DNA of 12,431 nucleotides from NCBI GenBank assembly GCA_021635425.1, contig JAJWOJ010000028.1:1-12431 (forward strand). Direction: 5' to 3'. A program made the position numbers and the translations under genes. This document shows positions 6,505 to 12,431 of the stretch, one piece after another (the stretch's first letter is position 1; the number at the start of each line of letters is the position of its first letter). The notes under the pieces were generated by a model. That model saw nothing but the letters and a program-made list of their open reading frames with translations, was not told the DNA's origin and ran no database searches. This DNA comes from Clostridiales bacterium. Lineage in GTDB: Bacteria; Bacillota; Clostridia; Christensenellales; Borkfalkiaceae.

Positions 6505-9500
6505 ATGAAATTTACTACAACGAAAGCCAAGACAATCGTAATTGTGCTTGTGTCGCTGTTGCTGTTTTGCACCATAGCTGCGGTACTGCCCGTTATTGCA
6601 GACGCGGGTACTCCCAAGTACATTTGGACGGGCGAAACGGTTGCTGACAAGTATTCGTACGGACAAACGTTTTCCGTACCCGAAAGACGACTTGACGGCG
6701 TACAAACCGACGTGTCCCACACATTAGTGTTTCCCGATGGCACTTCGTCCTATGCCGACGAAGTTATGTTAAAACTCAGCGGCAAGTACAAACTTACCTA
6801 CACGGCAAGCGTAGGCGGCAAGGTTTACAGTGAAACGCACGATTTTTCCGTCAATCATGTAACCTATTCGGTTAAAGACAAAAACTCTTCCGCTGTATAT
6901 AAAACGCCGGACAATGTACGAGACAAGAACATTAAGGGTGTGGTGGTTTCGCTTGCGCAAAAGGATGAATTTGTGGTCAATCAAGCCATTTCCGTGAGTA
7001 ACTTTACCGCCGACAATTACTTTGTAGAAGGCTTTGTAATCAACCAAACGGTGGGTATGGGCGCCTTTACGCGATTTATTGTTACATTGACCGACTTCGA
7101 AAACCCCGATGTGTACATTAAGATTGTCGTTAACGAGCGTACTTCTCAAGACGAGAAGGGCGTTGCCTTTGCTGCAGCTTGCGGTAACGGGCAAAAACCC
7201 GTAGGTTTGGAAAATTATGTTCCGGGTACGATGGATAACATTACCACCGTACACAAAAACGATGGGTTTGGGCAGTGGATCAACATGCCGTTACGCGGAC
7301 AGAATACAATTGTCGGTTCGGGGAGGTATACCTACGATATTTATAACGACGACTACCCGTTCCGTTTCAGTTATGATCCGACAACGCAACAGATTTGGCA
7401 TGCAACCAACTTCAATGCTCCCGCCGACAAAAACTACAGCGATCCCAACCCGCATAAGGACAAAGTTCGTATAGAAAGTACGAATTTTAAAAAGATTGTT
7501 ACCGACCTTGACGACTCTCGTTATTACGAGTCGCTGTGGAGCGGATTCAAGAGCGGTTATGTCAAGTTGTCGATTACTGCGGAAAACTATACATCCACCC
7601 ATGCACAATTTTGCATTACCAAGGTTGCCGGTGTGGATTTGTCAAACGACGGATTTGAAGTGACGGAACAACCGACGATCACCGTCGATACCGATTATGA
7701 TGTGATGCCCGAAGCTGTTGTAGGGAAGAGTTATCCCGTACCGACTGCCACGGCGCACGACCTTTACAGCGACGATGTTGAAGTGAACGTTAACGTATGG
7801 TACAACTATGCAAGCAACGATAGGATATCAGTCAGTTTTGTTGACGGCAAATTTATCGCTAAGTATGCGGGTTACTATGCGATCGTCTACACGGCAACCA
7901 ATCGTAGCGGTATTACGGCGCAAAAAGTGCTGTGGGTACATGCCAAGACCGAGCCGAACCCGATAACAATCGATTTGTCGCCCGACAGAATAACTTCGTG
8001 CAAGGCGGGCGAATTTATGCAATATGCCGCGGCTACGATAAGCGGCGGCAACGGTAACGTGAGTTTGTCGGTATACGCCAAGAACGGTGACACGGTATTG
8101 CGGACCGACGGAGGTTTTCGTCCCGAAAAAACAGGTACATGGCAAATTGTGTACACGGCTGTCGACTACGTCGGCAACAGCAAAATCGTCGGTTACGATG
8201 TTACGGTAACGGCAAACGAGCTTCCGGTTTTAGTGGACAATATTACATTGCCACAGATGTTTATTTCCGAAGCGTCTTTCATTTTGCCTCAAGCGTACGC
8301 CAATAAATACGATCAGGACGGGGTGCACAAACTTCTTTGCGCCGTGCGTGTGGAGTATGACGGTAAGACGGAAACATACGACAGCGGCGAAAGTTTCATA
8401 CCGATGGGCGCAACCAACGGCGGAACAATCAAGGTGACATACCTCTGCGAAGGAATCGAATTGTTCAGTAAACAGGTACCGTGCGTTGTAATATACGAGA
8501 AAGGCTATCTTAAATATGAAAACTACTTTGTGGCGACGAACGCCACGGGAGATAAGTCCTCTGATAACGGTTATGTTTTGACGGCTGCAACCGATGGTGT
8601 AATGAGCGCAACCTACGCAAACGCCATTGTCGCCGAGCAGTCAAACTTCGTGTTCCGTTGCTTTGGCGGCAGTAACTATACGCAAGCGGTGGTAACCATT
8701 ACCGATGCGGCAAACGCCGATAATGCCGTGCAGGCGGTGTTCAGACAAGTGGACGGTAAAGTATGGTTTTTTGTGGGCGGTAAGTCCTACCGCACCGATT
8801 ACAGTTTTGACGGTAAATCGTTTGATATTTCTCTCGGTTTCGAGAACGGCGCGTTTGTCTACGACGGTGCGGCGTTTGCACCCGTCGAGACGGTAATCGG
8901 AGATAAGTTTACCGGGTTCGACTCGGATAAGGTGTATTTATCTTTTGAACTGACAGATGCCAAGGAGGGTGATAAATTCTCCGTCATGTCGATTCGTAAA
9001 TATAAGTTTGAAGGGCAGGACGAGGATCTTGTTCGCCCGTATATAGTTATAAACGGCGAAGTTGCCTCTATCGGCAAGCTGGGCGATGTTATTCACATGC
9101 CGTCGATAAGCGTCGGCGATGTGATTTGTCCTAATGTCAGTGTACTTATGCAAGTGTTTGCTCCGGACGGGACTTTTGTCAAGGATGTCAACGGTGTTGA
9201 ACTGAACGGTTGCGACGCAGGCGTTGAGTATGACTTTATTGTGAAACAGTCGGGCGCTTACAAGGTACAATACATCGTCAAAGAGGCTGAATTGTTTCTA
9301 TACGTTGAGCCGTTTGACAACGAATGGTCGTACGAAATTGCCGTGTACGACTCTGTCGAGCCGACAATTACCGTTATTTCTTCCGTGCCTGCTACCGTCA
9401 AATCCGGAGAAAAGGTGCTTGTACCGAAATTTACCGTGACCGACGACTTTACGGCAACCGATGATCTGGTGGTATTCGTATATCTTACAACCCCCACCGG

Positions 9501-9627
9501 ACAAAAACAACTTGTCAATAAAGAAGCCGTGGCGTGTAGTCAAAAGGGCATTTACAGTTTTACAATTACAGCAATTGACGAGGCCGGCAACATCGGAACG
9601 AAAATAATTTATTTCAGGGTGGTGTAA
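6505..9627 (+). CDS. Large secreted modular protein with Ig-like and beta-sandwich-like domains
   Basis: Exported protein of unknown function, 1040 residues. Residues 1-34 form a Sec signal peptide with a long hydrophobic core and a likely signal peptidase I site after VIADA. There is no lipobox, LPXTG motif, C-terminal membrane anchor or dockerin, so it is probably released or held by its partners. Ig-like modules are suggested at about 32-116, 405-480, 485-572, 845-951 and 953-1040, with a less regular one at 574-668. Their ends share a G-x-Y-x-[IVL]-x-Y-x-A pattern, for example GYYAIVYTATNRSG, GTWQIVYTAVDYVGN and GIYSFTITAIDEAGN. Two longer stretches, about 130-380 and 669-840, look like beta-sandwich (laminin-G or carbohydrate-binding-like) modules. 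No catalytic motif was recognised. The context suggests binding or display of the glycan that the importer takes up; an adhesin is an alternative. GGAGG (6496-6500) precedes the ATG by 4 bases. Confidence 0.8.
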   Translation: MKFTTTKAKTIVIVLVSLLLFCTIAAVLPVIADAGTPKYIWTGETVADKYSYGQTFSVPERRLDGVQTDVSHTLVFPDGTSSYADEVMLKLSGKYKLTYTASVGGKVYSETHDFSVNHVTYSVKDKNSSAVYKTPDNVRDKNIKGVVVSLAQKDEFVVNQAISVSNFTADNYFVEGFVINQTVGMGAFTRFIVTLTDFENPDVYIKIVVNERTSQDEKGVAFAAACGNGQKPVGLENYVPGTMDNITTVHKNDGFGQWINMPLRGQNTIVGSGRYTYDIYNDDYPFRFSYDPTTQQIWHATNFNAPADKNYSDPNPHKDKVRIESTNFKKIVTDLDDSRYYESLWSGFKSGYVKLSITAENYTSTHAQFCITKVAGVDLSNDGFEVTEQPTITVDTDYDVMPEAVVGKSYPVPTATAHDLYSDDVEVNVNVWYNYASNDRISVSFVDGKFIAKYAGYYAIVYTATNRSGITAQKVLWVHAKTEPNPITIDLSPDRITSCKAGEFMQYAAATISGGNGNVSLSVYAKNGDTVLRTDGGFRPEKTGTWQIVYTAVDYVGNSKIVGYDVTVTANELPVLVDNITLPQMFISEASFILPQAYANKYDQDGVHKLLCAVRVEYDGKTETYDSGESFIPMGATNGGTIKVTYLCEGIELFSKQVPCVVIYEKGYLKYENYFVATNATGDKSSDNGYVLTAATDGVMSATYANAIVAEQSNFVFRCFGGSNYTQAVVTITDAANADNAVQAVFRQVDGKVWFFVGGKSYRTDYSFDGKSFDISLGFENGAFVYDGAAFAPVETVIGDKFTGFDSDKVYLSFELTDAKEGDKFSVMSIRKYKFEGQDEDLVRPYIVINGEVASIGKLGDVIHMPSISVGDVICPNVSVLMQVFAPDGTFVKDVNGVELNGCDAGVEYDFIVKQSGAYKVQYIVKEAELFLYVEPFDNEWSYEIAVYDSVEPTITVISSVPATVKSGEKVLVPKFTVTDDFTATDDLVVFVYLTTPTGQKQLVNKEAVACSQKGIYSFTITAIDEAGNIGTKIIYFRVV

Positions 9628-9630
9628 CGC

Positions 9631-11616
9631 ATGAAAAAAAGATTATTGCAAGCAATTGCTTTTGTATGTGTGACGGTTACGTCGTTTTTACAGTGCTCAT
9701 GCGGCAAAAAAAACGATTCGGGCAATAACCTCGACGCCGAAAATATACGTGCCGAACATAAGGTAACCAACAGCTTGCACAAGGGTGTTGAAAACATTCC
9801 CGACACAGGTAAGCCGTTTATTGTGGACGGCGCGTCGGAGTATAAGATTGTGGCAAGCAATTACGGCAGCCATAAAAATGCCGTTGCCAAAGCTGCGGGA
9901 TTCATTTCTTCTCACATTAACAGCGCAACAGGCGTTGCGTTGGAAGTAATTGACGGCGACAGTGATATTGAATGGAGTAGCTCCGCTAAATTGATTGTTG
10001 TAGGCAGCGAAAAACTGCAACAAGCGGCAGGCTTTCGCAAAACGGCCGATGATATCGGGTTGGCAGGGTATCAAATACAAACGGTCGGCAACAGCGTGTT
10101 TGTCTGGGCTGACGGCGACAACGGTTACAATCTTGCCGCTCTTGCGTTGTTACGCGTATTGGTTGGTTACGACTGTCTGGATCTTGACACTTATATCTAC
10201 ACCAAAGATGGCTCTTACCTGCCTGAGATGGATATCGTCGAACGTCCGGACTTCGACTATCGCGTAGACCAGACGTTATACACAGTGGCTGCGCCCAGAG
10301 CCTACTCTATGGGGTTCAATCAGGGTGAACCGTATATGACTGACGACCCGTGTCATACCACGTTTTACTTCTTGCCGCCCAAAGTTTACGAAAACGAAAA
10401 CAAGGATTGGTTCAGTAATCAGCGGTGCAACTTCGTGGACGACCAGGATAATTACCTTGTGCATGCCGCGCAACTGTGTTACACGGCGCACGGCAAACCC
10501 GAGGAACTCAAAAAGATGCAGGAGTTGATCGCCGATCAGATAATGTATCTTACTCTCGAAAAGTATCCCGACAGAAACCTTGTTACCGTCGGACAACAGG
10601 ACGAAGATGTCGTGTGTAATTGCGACAGTTGCATGGCTGTTGTGGATAAGTATGGATCAATTGCCGCGGCTATAATTCCGTTTATCAACGGCATCGATGA
10701 CATTGTTCAGTCAAGATTGAAAGCGTATGCCGAAGAACACAACCAACCTGTTAAGGAAACAAACATTTTGTTTCTTTCTTATCAATCCACGAGATTTGCG
10801 CCAAAGTTCGACGACAGTCTTAAATTTAACGACCACGTAGGCGTGCTGATTTGCAGTAGTAAAACACGCTACTCCTACACATTTTGGGATGATATCAACG
10901 TTGTCGATAAGGAACAAACGGAAAATTGGCAACCCTTCGGGAATGTGTACTATTTCTATTACGAAATCAACAGTAACAACTACTTTGTGCCGTGCAATAC
11001 TTTCCGTGCCTGCGTGGAGAACTATCGATTTGCCAAGATTAACAACGGCAGATTAATGACAAGTATGGGTAACTGGAAAACGCCGTATACCTCAAGTTTT
11101 ACGGCATTCAAGAGTTACTTGAACAGCAGACTGTGGTTCAACGTTAACTACGATTATGTAGACCTTGAAAAGACTTTTTTTGACAATTATTACGGCGACG
11201 GCGGCGTATACATGAAGAAATTTTTCGACGAAATGACGTCATACATGGACTACATGCGTGACAGCGGCAACGCCGACTTCAACGGCGTCGTAGTCAACGA
11301 GTTTACATACACTGCAAAGTACTGGCCGATAAAAATGCTTCAACGTTGGAATAACTACTGCGATCTGGCGCTTAAAAAAATCGAAAAGACCAAGGCTCTT
11401 AACGACGGTACCTATGAAGCATTGCACGATCGCATATTGCTGGAAACGCTTTTTCCTCGGTATATCATTTGCAAGTATCATGCGGCGAAGTTCTCCGAGA
11501 CGGAAATTGCATCTATGCGCAAGGCGTTCTATGAAGATACGCAGTATTTTAATCTGACGCATGAAAGCCAATACGAAACCTTCGAATCGTTGTGGAAAGT
11601 ATGGGGGGTAAAATGA
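9631..11616 (+). CDS. DUF4838-domain lipoprotein, putative surface glycan-active protein
   Basis: Exported protein of 661 residues. The N-terminus has a charged MKKR, a hydrophobic core and SFLQCSCGKK. The lipidated cysteine is C22 or C24; neither gives a textbook lipobox, but the Cys-Gly-Lys-Lys ending and the polar linker after it favour a lipoprotein. Residues about 68-205 resemble the alpha/beta N-terminal domain found in GH67 and hexosaminidase-like enzymes (KIVASNYGSH, then a GVALEVIDGDSDIEW stretch and KLIVVGSEK). From ERPDFDYR (about 204-211) the sequence fits DUF4838, including the Cys cluster CNCDSC (C329, C331, C334) after LVTVGQQDED. The C-terminal 150 residues are mainly helical. 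Members are often found in polysaccharide loci and are thought to be glycoside-hydrolase related, but the activity is not established. The start lies 3 bases after the upstream stop, with AGGGTGG at 9616-9622 as ribosome binding site. The stop overlaps the next ATG. Confidence 0.82.
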   Translation: MKKRLLQAIAFVCVTVTSFLQCSCGKKNDSGNNLDAENIRAEHKVTNSLHKGVENIPDTGKPFIVDGASEYKIVASNYGSHKNAVAKAAGFISSHINSATGVALEVIDGDSDIEWSSSAKLIVVGSEKLQQAAGFRKTADDIGLAGYQIQTVGNSVFVWADGDNGYNLAALALLRVLVGYDCLDLDTYIYTKDGSYLPEMDIVERPDFDYRVDQTLYTVAAPRAYSMGFNQGEPYMTDDPCHTTFYFLPPKVYENENKDWFSNQRCNFVDDQDNYLVHAAQLCYTAHGKPEELKKMQELIADQIMYLTLEKYPDRNLVTVGQQDEDVVCNCDSCMAVVDKYGSIAAAIIPFINGIDDIVQSRLKAYAEEHNQPVKETNILFLSYQSTRFAPKFDDSLKFNDHVGVLICSSKTRYSYTFWDDINVVDKEQTENWQPFGNVYYFYYEINSNNYFVPCNTFRACVENYRFAKINNGRLMTSMGNWKTPYTSSFTAFKSYLNSRLWFNVNYDYVDLEKTFFDNYYGDGGVYMKKFFDEMTSYMDYMRDSGNADFNGVVVNEFTYTAKYWPIKMLQRWNNYCDLALKKIEKTKALNDGTYEALHDRILLETLFPRYIICKYHAAKFSETEIASMRKAFYEDTQYFNLTHESQYETFESLWKVWGVK

Positions 11617-12431
11617 AAAATAATTTACGTAAATATGCGCTGGCGGCATTGTTTGTGTGCCTGATTTGCTCGCTTGCTTTTGTCGCTTGCAAGAAAAATC
11701 CGGACTCGTCGACCGATAATCCGAGCAATCCGCCGATTGAAGAAGTAAAGGTGGAGCTCAGCGACAGCGTATTGACGATGGACATCAACGATACGGCAAC
11801 GCTGACGGTGAGAGAGGGCGGCAGTGAAAATCTGAAGTGGAAAAGCAGTAATACCGCTGTAGCAACGGTTGACGATAACGGCACGGTCGCAGCAATCGCC
11901 GAAGGCACTGCCGAGATCGAAGTGACCACGGCAAACGGCAAGGCAACCTGCACAGTATTGGTTGTAAACAGTTACGTTGCGCCGGTGCTTACCGTCAGTA
12001 CAGACGAGATAACTTTAACCATCGGCGACGACTATTTGTTGCTTCCAAAACTTATCTACAAGGGGCATGACTGTACAGCCGAAGCGCAATTCGGTTGTAC
12101 CGTTGCCGACGGCGAAAAAGACAGTATCGTAACGGTTGTAAAAAATGCCGACGGTTTTCTGTTTACGGCGCAGACATATGGCGCGACGAAGTACGTTGTA
12201 CACGTTGAGTATGCGGGCGTAGCGTTGAGTGCAGTCGTAAACGTGTCGGTGATTGATGCCGGTATAGTGTTTGACGTAGTGAATATTGCGCCGACGACCG
12301 ATGGTTATTGTGCGCAACTCAGTACTTACGCAATCGGCGATTACGTGACGGCAATTACTCCCGTGGTAAATGTGATTGAAAAAGGACAAACGACAAGCAA
12401 TGCGGAAAAAGCAAACACGACGGATAATGAA
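11613..12431 (+). CDS. Lipoprotein with Big_2 Ig-like domain (partial, runs off the right edge)
   Basis: The frame from ATG 11613 stays open for 273 codons to the window end, so the C-terminus is missing. The N-terminus (MKNNLRKYALAALFVCLIC, then SLAFVACKKN) is a lipoprotein signal with the lipidated cysteine at 26, followed by a Ser/Pro/Asn-rich linker to about 43. Residues about 45-117 form a bacterial Ig-like group 2 domain: LSDSVLTMDINDTATLTV, then LKWKSSNTAVATVDDNGTVA and GTAEIEVTT. A second beta-rich Ig-like stretch follows at about 125-215, and the rest is not recognised. Such domains usually act as stalks, so the functional module is probably in the missing part: a carbohydrate-binding or enzyme domain would fit the locus, but that is inference. 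The start overlaps the upstream stop (ATGA), and a G-run at 11603-11608 may serve as ribosome binding site, indicating translational coupling. Confidence 0.85.
   Translation, partial: MKNNLRKYALAALFVCLICSLAFVACKKNPDSSTDNPSNPPIEEVKVELSDSVLTMDINDTATLTVREGGSENLKWKSSNTAVATVDDNGTVAAIAEGTAEIEVTTANGKATCTVLVVNSYVAPVLTVSTDEITLTIGDDYLLLPKLIYKGHDCTAEAQFGCTVADGEKDSIVTVVKNADGFLFTAQTYGATKYVVHVEYAGVALSAVVNVSVIDAGIVFDVVNIAPTTDGYCAQLSTYAIGDYVTAITPVVNVIEKGQTTSNAEKANTTDNE

Noticed and set aside
6425..6508. Arg-rich 27-codon ORF overlapping the start of the secreted-protein gene
   Set aside because: There is no suitable ribosome binding site and the composition does not look like the neighbouring coding sequence.
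1..12431. tRNA, rRNA, CRISPR arrays, insertion sequences, attachment sites
   Set aside because: Reading both strands gave no tRNA-like cloverleaf, spaced repeat array, transposase or terminal inverted repeats; almost all of the window is explained by protein-coding genes.

Overview
The window looks like part of a carbohydrate-utilisation locus from a Gram-positive bacterium, most likely an uncultured Clostridia-type Bacillota. The grounds are the lipoprotein-anchored sugar-binding protein, the strong AAGGAG-type ribosome binding sites, the sigma-A promoters, the moderate GC content and the many exported Ig-like proteins. Genus or family cannot be fixed from the sequence alone.

Layout: on the minus strand, 1-360 is the N-terminal part of an AraC-type regulator (a cupin sensor; the gene runs off the left edge). 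Bases 361-593 are a divergent intergenic region with one good promoter on each strand, a 27-bp interrupted palindrome between the two -35 boxes, a 21-bp-phased direct repeat in the regulator's leader, and an odd 5' leader before the first plus-strand gene. From 594 to the right edge all genes lie on the plus strand and are closely packed: a cytosolic GH78 alpha-L-rhamnosidase; a sugar ABC importer (lipoprotein binding protein plus two permeases, no ATPase); a 1040-aa secreted protein built of Ig-like and beta-sandwich-like modules; a DUF4838-type lipoprotein; and the start of a lipoprotein with a Big_2 Ig-like domain. Gaps between these genes run from a 4-base overlap to 90 bases, and no convincing terminator was seen, so they probably form one operon that continues past the window.

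Proposed joint function (inference): the regulator senses a sugar and controls the divergent operon. The exported proteins capture or process a rhamnose-containing glycan at the cell surface. The importer brings oligosaccharides in, powered by a shared ATPase encoded elsewhere, and the rhamnosidase removes rhamnose inside the cell. The least understood parts are the modular 1040-aa protein, the DUF4838 lipoprotein and the regulatory leader of the rhamnosidase gene.
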